From an uncultured Eubacteriales bacterium (GTDB taxonomy: Bacteria; Bacillota; Clostridia; Peptostreptococcales; Anaerovoracaceae): a stretch of 12,606 nt of DNA. Position 1 is the first letter of the stretch; each line of letters opens with the position of its first letter. The translations under genes and the position numbers were made by a program. The stretch is taken from assembly GCA_905206455.1 (NCBI GenBank), contig CAJLHL010000070.1, positions 1-12,606 on the forward strand. The letters are read 5' to 3'. Under the pieces are notes generated by a model. It was not told the DNA's origin. It made no database searches and saw only the letters and a program-made list of their open reading frames with translations. Of this stretch, positions 1 to 6,113 are shown in pieces.

Positions 1-52
1 GTCAAATACCGGCGTCGTACGGATAGAAGAAGGAATGAAGGAGAGGAGAGGT

Positions 53-766
53 ATGAGTGTAGATATTGTAGTAGTGGATGATGAAAAACCGATTGCGGAC
101 CTGGTAGAACTCTATCTTCAAAACGAGGGATATACGATTCATAAGTTTTATACCGGCAGGGAGGCGATCGATTATATTCAGTCGGGACATACCGATCTGG
201 CGGTTCTGGATCTGATGCTTCCTGATGTGGACGGATTTACGATCTGCAAGACGATCCGTGAGAAATTTTATTTTCCGATCATCATGCTGACCGCTAAGGT
301 GGAAGATGTGGACAAGATCATGGGACTGACCATCGGAGCGGATGATTATATAACGAAGCCGTTTAATCCTCTGGAACTGGTAGCCAGGGTAAAGACACAG
401 CTCCGCCGTACGATGCAGTACAACCGTAATTGTTCTCCGGCAGATGCCGGAAAGCAGGATTCTCTCAGAGAAGAACTGGAAATCCGCGGTCTGAGACTCA
501 ATAAATCTTCTCATAAATGTTATCTGTATGAGAATCCCGTGACATTGACGCCGCTGGAATTTTCGATTCTCTGGTATCTCTGTGAGCACCAGGGAAAGGT
601 AGTATCATCGGAACAGCTGTTTGAGGATGTCTGGGGTGAAAAATTTCTGGACAACAATAACACCGTAATGGCGCATATCGGCCGTCTGAGGGAGAAACTC
701 AACGACTCCTACAGAAATCCGAAATTTATCAAAACTGTATGGGGAGTGGGGTATCAGATTGAATAA
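53..766 (+). CDS. VanR-like response regulator, OmpR/PhoB family
   Basis: Two-component response regulator that binds DNA when phosphorylated, presumably by the kinase encoded next. The receiver domain (about residues 3-115) has acidic residues D9-D10, phosphoacceptor D53 in VLDLMLPD, switch T80 and K102 in ITKPF. A winged-helix domain (about 135-237) ends in VWGVGYQIE, typical of OmpR-type regulators. The phrases IADLVELYL, PIIMLT and LTIGADDYITKPF closely resemble enterococcal VanR as I remember it. An upstream in-frame ATG at 35 exists, but the purine-rich AAGGAGAGG at about 37-46 is correctly spaced only for the ATG at 53, giving 237 aa. The stop overlaps the kinase start, so the two genes are translationally coupled. 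The regulator type is certain; calling it VanR rather than another OmpR regulator rests on remembered similarity. Confidence 0.9.
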   Translation: MSVDIVVVDDEKPIADLVELYLQNEGYTIHKFYTGREAIDYIQSGHTDLAVLDLMLPDVDGFTICKTIREKFYFPIIMLTAKVEDVDKIMGLTIGADDYITKPFNPLELVARVKTQLRRTMQYNRNCSPADAGKQDSLREELEIRGLRLNKSSHKCYLYENPVTLTPLEFSILWYLCEHQGKVVSSEQLFEDVWGEKFLDNNNTVMAHIGRLREKLNDSYRNPKFIKTVWGVGYQIE

Positions 767-1916
767 GATATATAAATCCAATCGGAATATGAAGAGGTTT
801 CGGCGTTCGCTCTCCGTAAGGATTTTTCGCAAATATATTTTGACCTCTGTGATTTTTTCCGTCAGTATGGCGGTGTTTCTCGTAATTTCTAAAGTTTTTC
901 TCAGCCGATATATATGGTACGAAGACTCCATGATGTATCAGCTGTTTCATTGGATCGACCGCAACGCTCTGTTTACGATCATATTTGTCAGCGTCGTGGG
1001 GTGGATTATCATCTTTTTCTATTATTGGCTCAGGACATTCCGCTATCTGGAGCGGCTGATTTACGCCACAGAAGAACTCTACGAGTCGGAGGACCTGATT
1101 CATCTTCCGGATGAACTGAAGGAAGTGGAAAATATTCTGAACGAAATCAAACTGAAAATCCAGAGAAATGAGAGGGCGGCCAGAGAGGCGGAGCAGAGAA
1201 AAAACGATCTGGTAGTTTATCTGGCTCACGATCTGAAGACGCCGCTGACATCGATTATCGGGTATCTCAGCCTGCTGACCGAGGAAAACGGGATCTCTCC
1301 GGAGCTGAGACAGAAATATCTGTCTATCACTCTGGACAGCGCTAAGAGACTGGAAGATCTGATCAACGAATTCTTTGAAATAACGAGATTCAATCTTACG
1401 CACATCACACTTGAACTGACCAAAGTCAATATCAAGCGGCTCTTCGAGCAGATTGTCTTTGAATTCGGTCCGGTAATGCGGGAGAAAAATCTGACCTGCG
1501 CTATCGATGCAGGTTCCGACCTGATGATCCGGTGCGACGGAGACAAGATTCAGCGCGTCTTTGACAACCTCGTGCGCAACGCGGTTAATTACAGTTTCCC
1601 GGGGACGGAGATTTTACTTCGCGTGAAAGAAAACGCCGACAATATTATCTGTGTTTGTGAAAATCACGGAAATACGATTCCGGAAGAGAAACTGGAGCGC
1701 ATCTTTGAGCAGTTTTACCGTCTGGACGCCGCCAGAGCTACGCGTTCCGGCGGAGCGGGCCTGGGGCTGGCCATAGCGAAGGAAATCGTGGAGCTTCACG
1801 GAGGCCGCATCCGTGCGGAGAGCCGCAACGAAATGATACGTTTTACCGTAGTGCTGCCAAAAGCTCCGGCAACTACGGGGATGTCGGAAGACGGGATCTC
1901 TGCGAGAAAAAATTAA
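759..1916 (+). CDS. VanS-like sensor histidine kinase
   Basis: Membrane histidine kinase, the likely partner of the preceding regulator. It has two transmembrane segments (about residues 27-47 and 71-90) around a short external loop of about 22 residues, then a linker helix and the dimerisation domain. The H-box reads YLAHDLKTPLTSIIGYL with phosphoacceptor H157, almost the VanS form. The catalytic domain follows, with N-box DNLVRNAVNYS and G-box GAGLGLAIAKEIVELHGG. The TTG start overlaps the regulator's end by 8 bp and has GGGGAGTGGGG about 7 nt upstream. The next in-frame ATG, at 789, has no good ribosome site, so TTG is preferred. The small external loop suggests that a cell-wall signal is sensed at or near the membrane. 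The ligand is unknown, and no van resistance enzymes are nearby. Confidence 0.9.
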   Translation: MNKIYKSNRNMKRFRRSLSVRIFRKYILTSVIFSVSMAVFLVISKVFLSRYIWYEDSMMYQLFHWIDRNALFTIIFVSVVGWIIIFFYYWLRTFRYLERLIYATEELYESEDLIHLPDELKEVENILNEIKLKIQRNERAAREAEQRKNDLVVYLAHDLKTPLTSIIGYLSLLTEENGISPELRQKYLSITLDSAKRLEDLINEFFEITRFNLTHITLELTKVNIKRLFEQIVFEFGPVMREKNLTCAIDAGSDLMIRCDGDKIQRVFDNLVRNAVNYSFPGTEILLRVKENADNIICVCENHGNTIPEEKLERIFEQFYRLDAARATRSGGAGLGLAIAKEIVELHGGRIRAESRNEMIRFTVVLPKAPATTGMSEDGISARKN

Positions 1917-1932
1917 GAAATCCCCAAGTGAA

Positions 1933-1939
1933 TCGTAAG
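1933..1939. promoter_or_regulatory. Possible VanR-type half-site
   Basis: TCGTAAG lies 16 bp after the kinase stop and ahead of the C39-like peptidase gene. It matches the core of the 11-bp repeats in front of the amidase gene and the VanR box as I remember it (TCGTANGAAATT). Only a weak second copy is visible 11 bp upstream (CCAAG), and no good -10 sits at a suitable distance, so the site is tentative. Confidence 0.25.
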
Positions 1940-1967
1940 GACTTTTTCACAAGATATTAAAAAACGG

Positions 1968-2008
1968 CACCCGCCATTTTTGTATGATAAAGATACAAAA
2001 GGCGGGTG
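1968..2008. terminator. Stem-loop between kinase and peptidase genes
   Basis: Arms CACCCGCC and TTTTGTAT (1968-1985, with a 2-nt bulge) pair with ATACAAAA and GGCGGGTG (1993-2008) around a 7-nt loop. On the plus strand only TTT then CTC follows, a poor termination tract. On the minus strand the stem is followed directly by CGTTTTTTAAT, a textbook terminator tail, yet no minus-strand gene ends here. It may act as a weak terminator or attenuator after the two-component operon. The ribosome site of the next gene begins about 10 nt beyond it. Confidence 0.55.
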
Positions 2009-2035
2009 TTTCTCGTGAGGAAAGGAATTAAGATT

Positions 2036-3052
2036 ATGAAAAGACAAAGCGGGGATTTCTATTATCACGATTATCGGGGAAATTACGGCGAAATCAGCCG
2101 TTCAGGCGGACGCGTTTCGGAAACCGGAGGATCCCGGGGGCCGTACGCCGGCAGCCGCCGGCAGATCGATTTCCGGGAACAGCGGACCCGGGAGGAGGCG
2201 CGGCGGCGCAATATGAAGAAAAGGCGCAGAGCAAGGCGGCGCAGGCTCCTGATTTTTATATCGGCTGCTGTGCTGATCGTCTGCTTTCTCTGGAATGCAG
2301 CGGAATATCTGAAACCGAAATCCGACAGCGACGAGGGGAACTGGTATTCTTCCAATGTGGTAACCTCCGATCAGGAATCGCAGCTGCAGTCGCTTCTGCC
2401 GGAATATCCGGAGCTGAAAGAAGTGATCCGCCACCGGAGTGAATATCCGACAGAAGTCATAGACGTATTTTTAAAAAATCAAGAGGCAGTGGAATATCTT
2501 GTGGACTATCCTGCGGAAGCGGGAAAGGTACACCGCGACGATATTCGGGAGGAACTGAAAGAGGGCGGAATTCCCCTGTTTCTCCAGTGGGACAGGCGCT
2601 GGGGTTACAAGAAATACGGAAGCGGTCTGATCGGCTGGACAGGCTGCGGACCCACCTGTCTGGCGATGGCGTCAGCAGGACTGACCGGAAGCAGTAAGTG
2701 GACACCTGCATCGGTAGCGGAATTCAGTGAGAAGGAGGGATATTATACGCCGGGCGCAGGAACGAGCTGGGATCTGATGACCTCCGGAGCGGCGCAGCTC
2801 GGACTTCATTCAGAAGAGACTCCTCTGTCGGAATCGTCGATGAAAGCGCAGCTGAATTCCGGCTGTGTGCTCATCTGTTCTGTAGGTCCCGGAGATTTTA
2901 CGACAGAGGGGCACTACATTCTCATTCGCGGATATGACGACAGCGGATTTCTCGTAAACGATCCCAACAGCAGAGCGAGAAGCGAGAGATCCTGGCCTTA
3001 TGACAGAATTGCATCTCAGATCAAAAATTTATGGGCCGTAGGGAAAGCCTGA
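2036..3052 (+). CDS. Membrane-anchored C39-like cysteine peptidase domain protein
   Basis: Type II membrane protein of 338 aa from the ATG at 2036, which has GAGGAAAGG about 10 nt upstream; an in-frame GTG at 2006 lies inside the hairpin and is rejected. The first 70 residues are polar and very basic (KKRRRARRRR at 61-70), followed by one transmembrane helix (about 71-88). The C-terminal half (about 177-335) matches Peptidase_C39_2: Q184 in LQWDRRWG, nucleophile C204 in GCGPTC, H293 in GHYILIRGY and N308-D309 in VNDPNS. The catalytic domain would lie outside the cell. Related proteins are often annotated as C39 family peptidases without a known substrate; processing of envelope proteins or peptidoglycan peptides is possible. 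Its position after the VanRS-like pair fits an envelope role. Confidence 0.82.
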   Translation: MKRQSGDFYYHDYRGNYGEISRSGGRVSETGGSRGPYAGSRRQIDFREQRTREEARRRNMKKRRRARRRRLLIFISAAVLIVCFLWNAAEYLKPKSDSDEGNWYSSNVVTSDQESQLQSLLPEYPELKEVIRHRSEYPTEVIDVFLKNQEAVEYLVDYPAEAGKVHRDDIREELKEGGIPLFLQWDRRWGYKKYGSGLIGWTGCGPTCLAMASAGLTGSSKWTPASVAEFSEKEGYYTPGAGTSWDLMTSGAAQLGLHSEETPLSESSMKAQLNSGCVLICSVGPGDFTTEGHYILIRGYDDSGFLVNDPNSRARSERSWPYDRIASQIKNLWAVGKA

Positions 3053-3177
3053 TTTTCAGGTATCTTCCGATCATGTGAGAATAGCTCCCTCCTCCGCATG
3101 TTATCGGAAAGAAGCGGACCGATGCCGGCAGGAAAAAACATTATGCAGATCTGTGCAGGCGGCAGGGACATCGCGAT

Positions 3178-3227
3178 ACGGTCTGATTTTCGGTTGTTTC
3201 GGAAATCAGACCGTTTTCTCGCTTTTT
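3178..3227 (+). terminator. Rho-independent terminator
   Basis: A perfect 12-bp stem (ACGGTCTGATTT at 3178-3189 with AAATCAGACCGT at 3203-3214) and a 13-nt loop are followed by TTTTCTCGCTTTTT. It ends transcription from the C39-like peptidase gene. The 125 bp before it also hold an imperfect hairpin (TTCCGAT-CATG at 3065-3076 with CATG-tt-ATCGGAA at 3097-3109). Confidence 0.88.
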
Positions 3228-3258
3228 GTTGGGATTCCAACAGACTTTCCCCGAAAAG

Positions 3259-3332
3259 TATATTACAATAAGTCCGTAAAAAGTTCGGCGTCAGGGATGA
3301 GTTTTCTCTTTGATGCCGGTGGTTTATCGGAC
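3259..3332 (+). promoter_or_regulatory. Promoter region and hairpin leader of the ferredoxin-like gene
   Basis: Candidate -10 hexamers are TATATT (3259-3264) and TACAAT (3264-3269); the -35 is weak, and a small palindrome GTTGG-gatt-CCAAC (3228-3241) sits in its place. The leader then folds into a hairpin of 13 continuous pairs including wobbles (3285-3297 with 3307-3319, loop 3298-3306). GTCCG (3272-3276) could also pair with CGGAC (3328-3332), which abuts the GGAGG ribosome site at 3333. The structure could affect translation; no known riboswitch class was recognised. Confidence 0.45.
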
Positions 3333-3344
3333 GGAGGTATAGAG

Positions 3345-4067
3345 ATGATCAGAAAAATCGTTGAAATAAAGGAAGAAGCTTGTATCGGCTGCGGTCGGTG
3401 TGCGGAGGCCTGTCATGAAGGCGCCATCGTGATGGTTGACGGAGTGGCGAAACTGATCCGCGACGACTATTGCGACGGTCTGGGAGACTGCCTGCCGGCC
3501 TGTCCGGCAGATGCCATCAGAATCATCGAGAGAGAAGCGGCCGCTTATGACGAAGAGGCAGTGCAGGCGCATATACTCTCGAGAAAACAGGCAAAAGAGG
3601 AAGCGTCCTTCTGCGGCTGCGCAGGTTCGCAGGAACGCACGATCCTGCATGATTCGGATAAAGCTGATGCGGAGGTCTGCTGCGGAGCACCGGTGAAGAG
3701 TCAGCTCACCATGTGGCCGGTGCAGATTCAGTTAGCGCCGGTCAACGCAGGTTTTTTCGCCGGAGCTGATCTTCTGGTCGCTGCGGACTGTACCGCCTAC
3801 GCTTACGGAAATTTTCACAATGAGTTTATGAAAGAGAAAGTGACTCTGGTGGGTTGTCCGAAATTGGATCCGGTGGACTACGCTGAGAAATTGACGAAGA
3901 TTTTTATCGAAAATGATATTCAGAGCATCACTCTGACCCGTATGGAGGTGCCGTGCTGCGGCGGGATGGAATATGCCGTAAAAGAAGCTCTGTTTGCCAG
4001 CGGCAGACAGATTCCTCTGCGCGTCGTTACGATTTCCATCGACGGAGAGATTCTGGATGACAGATAG
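3345..4067 (+). CDS. Ferredoxin-like protein with two cysteine clusters and a conserved C-terminal domain
   Basis: Cytoplasmic 240-aa protein that probably carries one or two Fe-S clusters for electron transfer or sensing. Cluster one is C13-x2-C16-x2-C19-x3-C23. The second is atypical (C43-x5-C49-x3-C53-P), with only three obvious ligands in that stretch. The C-terminal 150 residues are not ferredoxin: they contain CGC (90-92), CC (112-113), LTMWPVQIQL, ADLLVAADCTAYAYGNFH, GCPKLD and MEVPCCGG. I recognise this layout from 4Fe-4S binding proteins of clostridia, of unknown exact function. The frame stays open upstream to 3075, but that part covers the terminator; ATG 3345 with GGAGG 7 nt upstream is the clear start. 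It is a single-gene unit, ended by the hairpin at 4135. Confidence 0.82.
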   Translation: MIRKIVEIKEEACIGCGRCAEACHEGAIVMVDGVAKLIRDDYCDGLGDCLPACPADAIRIIEREAAAYDEEAVQAHILSRKQAKEEASFCGCAGSQERTILHDSDKADAEVCCGAPVKSQLTMWPVQIQLAPVNAGFFAGADLLVAADCTAYAYGNFHNEFMKEKVTLVGCPKLDPVDYAEKLTKIFIENDIQSITLTRMEVPCCGGMEYAVKEALFASGRQIPLRVVTISIDGEILDDR

Positions 4068-4134
4068 AGACCGGTAAAACCGGATATGCCGGCGGGATTC
4101 GATGAAGGTCAGATCCGGAGGAAGATAAGATAAA

Positions 4135-4181
4135 AGATACAGATCAGGGGATGCCGCTGCGGCATCCCCTGATCTGTATCT
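4135..4181. terminator. Bidirectional terminator with perfect 23-bp arms
   Basis: The sequence from 4135 to 4157 is the exact reverse complement of 4159-4181, centred on 4158; the core is GATGCCGC-T-GCGGCATC. It lies between the convergent ferredoxin-like and amidase genes. On the minus strand the stem is followed by TTTTATCTTATC, a good termination tail for the amidase. On the plus strand the tail is weaker. Arms this long and perfect are unusual for a simple terminator. Confidence 0.8.
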
Positions 4182-4185
4182 CTGT

Positions 4186-4872
4186 CTACAATTCTTTTTG
4201 TATCTCTTTTTTTAATTTTTTCCACTGATCTTCGTGATCTACATAGTAGAGGGGACAGCGTTTGCCGGTGACGTCATAATGGCGGATGATATGGCTGCTG
4301 CTGAGGTCTCCTGTACGGCAGAGCCAGGCGCACAGACGGATCAGCGACCGGCGGGACGCATCGGTGAACTGTCCGGTGCTGTCCGGATGGCAGACTTCGA
4401 TGGAGATGGTATCGGAGTTTCTGTGGTTGCTGGCAGAGGAGATTTCCCAGAGAGGGACGCACTGAATAATCTCTCCTTCCAGCCCGATGACGAAATGTGA
4501 ACTTACATTGGAGTCAGAAGAATTGAAGTAGTCTCGGTTCTGCTGAGCGGTGGTGCCTGGATTTCCCACATAGTGTACGACGATATCGTTGAATTCTTTC
4601 AGTTCTTTTCCTCTTCTGGAGGCTCCGTCCACATCGATCAGCTGTACGCTGATCCATTCCGGGACCGTCACTTTTTTCAGAAAGTCCGCGTCGGCTTTTC
4701 CCGGTATGCCGAAAGAGAGGAGAAATTTTCCCAGGACGGCGATGACGATCAGCGCGATCAGAAATTTGTCTTTTCGGCTGAGACGGCTCCGCTGAGGTCT
4801 TCTTTTTCGATGCCCGCCGCCGTAGTGTGTCTGCTGATGGATGCTGTCGGATGAATTGTATGCTGATGTCAT
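4186..4872 (-). CDS. Membrane-anchored N-acetylmuramoyl-L-alanine amidase (Amidase_2 fold)
   Basis: Zinc amidase of 228 aa predicted to cut the bond between N-acetylmuramic acid and L-alanine in peptidoglycan. A basic cytoplasmic start (HRKRRPQRSRLSRKDK) is followed by one transmembrane helix (about 36-55), putting the enzyme outside. The Amidase_2/PGRP domain (about 93-225) shows zinc ligands H100 (IVVHYVGN), H198 (IIRHYDVTG) and C206 (KRCP), with Y101, E159 (ISIEVCHP) and K204 at the positions of catalytic residues in T7 lysozyme/AmpD relatives. The ATG at 4872 has AAGGGAGG about 9 nt upstream. No wall-binding repeats are present. The gene is monocistronic, read toward the ferredoxin-like gene. 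Tandem 11-bp repeats upstream suggest activation by an OmpR-family regulator, plausibly the VanR-like protein. Confidence 0.88.
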   Translation of the reverse strand: MTSAYNSSDSIHQQTHYGGGHRKRRPQRSRLSRKDKFLIALIVIAVLGKFLLSFGIPGKADADFLKKVTVPEWISVQLIDVDGASRRGKELKEFNDIVVHYVGNPGTTAQQNRDYFNSSDSNVSSHFVIGLEGEIIQCVPLWEISSASNHRNSDTISIEVCHPDSTGQFTDASRRSLIRLCAWLCRTGDLSSSHIIRHYDVTGKRCPLYYVDHEDQWKKLKKEIQKEL

Positions 4873-4918
4873 GTTTTTCTGCCTCCCTTCCGGCCCTTTT
4901 GAACGATACTTCTATTTT

Positions 4919-4984
4919 ACTATATTTTTCAGCGGATGAATTCATTCGGAACCGGTTTTAAGGAAATCGTAAGGGAATTGTAAG
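4919..4984 (-). promoter_or_regulatory. Candidate amidase promoter with tandem 11-bp OmpR-family boxes
   Basis: Read on the minus strand, TTACAA, TTACGA and TTAAAA are spaced exactly 11 bp apart (plus-strand copies at 4978-4983, 4967-4972 and 4956-4961). A degenerate fourth unit (TCCGAA) comes next, and a -10 of TATAGT lies 20 bp further (4924-4919). The plus strand reads GAAATCGTAAG then GGAATTGTAAG. Tandem 11-bp spacing is the signature of PhoB/OmpR-family dimers, and the core resembles the VanR box. No good -35 is seen, consistent with an activated promoter. Confidence 0.55.
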
Positions 4985-5017
4985 TCTGAGGAAGACGGGA
5001 ACGGAGAACGGGGGACA

Positions 5018-5026
5018 TGCTATAAT
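5018..5026 (+). promoter_or_regulatory. Extended -10 promoter of the structured RNA region
   Basis: TGCTATAAT is a TGn-extended consensus -10 hexamer. No good -35 lies 17 bp upstream. Transcription would start near 5033 and run into a structured stretch without a good open frame. The tandem repeats at 4956-4984 lie 37 bp upstream and could also act on this promoter. Confidence 0.6.
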
Positions 5027-5029
5027 AAG

Positions 5030-5190
5030 GAAAGGAATCCGCTGCTGTGTAAATCCGATTCTCCGAGATGGGAGCAGAATAGGCTGAGCCACTGTCGGTG
5101 GATTCCGAAATTTTTGCTGTTATTTTTCGCTGCAACTCAAAGTTGCGTCGGAATTACGGAATTGCAACCGTATTTTTATAGCTCTTTTTT
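5030..5190 (+). ncRNA. Candidate structured small RNA or leader
   Basis: About 160 nt of gene-free sequence between a strong -10 and a T-run (CTTTTTT at 5184-5190). GGAATCC (5034-5040) can pair with GGATTCC (5100-5106) and enclose smaller stems: CTCC-gagatg-GGAG (5061-5074) and GGC-tga-GCC (5082-5090), the latter competing with CCAC/GTGG (5089-5101). Further on is GCAACT-caa-AGTTGC (5132-5146), then a tandem octamer CGGAATTA/CGGAATTG (5149-5164) and a weak ACGG/CCGT stem before the T-rich end. A separate promoter for the XRE gene lies just beyond, which favours an independent RNA over a leader. No known RNA family was recognised; the fold is by eye only. Confidence 0.35.
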
Positions 5191-5197
5191 ATGATTG

Positions 5198-5206
5198 TGA
5201 TATACT
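5198..5206 (+). promoter_or_regulatory. Extended -10 promoter of the XRE regulator gene
   Basis: TGATATACT is an extended -10 with no convincing -35. It would start a transcript near 5213, about 50 nt before the GTG start of the regulator gene. Confidence 0.5.
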
Positions 5207-5264
5207 GGCATCGTGCAGAAGGTGACCGCCTGTATGGAGCATGTGATGTCTGAGGAGGGGAAAC

Positions 5265-6113
5265 GTGACGTTCGGAGAAAAAATTCAGAAGCTGAGAAGA
5301 GAAGCGGGTCTTTCGCAGGAATCGTTTGCGGAGCAGCTTGGCGTATCGCGGCAGGCGGTGAGCAAATGGGAGACGGACCGCGGCTATCCGGAAACGGAAA
5401 AAATGATTAGGATCAGCAAACTGTTTCACGTGACGCTGGACTATCTTCTGGATGATGAAAACGCCCCGGCGGAGGGGCTGGAGAAAAATGCCGGAGGGAT
5501 GAAACCGGAAGAAGTACGGAAATGTGAGAGGTCTTCGGGCGGTGAGAGTTTCGGCGGCGAATGTTCTGCCGGTCCGATGGATGCCGGACGGCGGCAGGGA
5601 CTGTATATAAGCAGAGGAACCGCAGAGGCTTTTCTTCTGTTTCAGCGGGCAAAGTGGAAGAAGACCGGCGGGGCCGCCGGTATCTTTATCGCAGGGCTGT
5701 CGTTCTCTTTTTGGAACGCCGAATTTGCCATGCTTCTGTTCGCCGTATGTCTTACCGCTTCCATCGTGCTGTCTGCATCAGTCTGGCTTGCAGGTGATCC
5801 ATACCGGAAAATGTGGAAACAACCGCTGATTTTCGATGAACAAGTGAAACGGCAGGTGACTTTGAGTTATGCGCAGCAGCAGAAAAAGGCTCATCTCGCC
5901 AATCTAACGGGCATTGTTCTGATTTCCACCGGTCTGCTGCTGATGCCGCTTCTCGCTCCGGGAGCGGGAGCGTCTATAGATGATCTCTTACTGGCGGCGG
6001 GGATGGTTCTGGCGGGAATCGGAATTTTTCTGTGCATTTGCCTCACGGGGATTCTCCGGGCGTACCGGCTTTTGGTCATGAATGAAATATATCGAAAGGA
6101 GAAAATAAAATGA
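5265..6113 (+). CDS. Membrane-anchored XRE-family transcriptional regulator
   Basis: A 282-aa protein with an N-terminal Cro/C1-type helix-turn-helix (residues 3-62: GLSQESFAEQLGVSRQAVSKWETDRGYPETEKM, then the usual LDYLL) and a C-terminal membrane part. Four hydrophobic segments are visible at about 136-151, 152-175, 212-231 and 240-263. The glycine-rich linker (about 70-115) is poorly conserved in appearance. Such membrane-tethered XRE proteins are common in Firmicutes and probably link an envelope event to local transcription; targets are unknown. The GTG start has GAGGAGGGG about 5 nt upstream. Its TGA overlaps the ATG of the next gene, so the lipoprotein is likely translationally coupled and may act in the same signalling unit. 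Confidence 0.85.
   Translation: MTFGEKIQKLRREAGLSQESFAEQLGVSRQAVSKWETDRGYPETEKMIRISKLFHVTLDYLLDDENAPAEGLEKNAGGMKPEEVRKCERSSGGESFGGECSAGPMDAGRRQGLYISRGTAEAFLLFQRAKWKKTGGAAGIFIAGLSFSFWNAEFAMLLFAVCLTASIVLSASVWLAGDPYRKMWKQPLIFDEQVKRQVTLSYAQQQKKAHLANLTGIVLISTGLLLMPLLAPGAGASIDDLLLAAGMVLAGIGIFLCICLTGILRAYRLLVMNEIYRKEKIK

Noticed and set aside
729..1403. 224-codon minus-strand frame across the kinase gene
   Set aside because: It is antisense to the H-box region of a clear histidine kinase, with no recognisable domain.
3075..3344. Extension of the ferredoxin-like frame upstream by 90 codons
   Set aside because: It runs through a clear terminator and the candidate promoter, lacks family similarity, and the ATG at 3345 has a good ribosome site.
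5034..5106. Cobalamin-riboswitch resemblance (AAATCC, GCCACTG) in the structured intergenic region
   Set aside because: The B12 box and the GGGAAGGC-type segment are missing, and the downstream gene is an XRE regulator, so the short matches look like chance.
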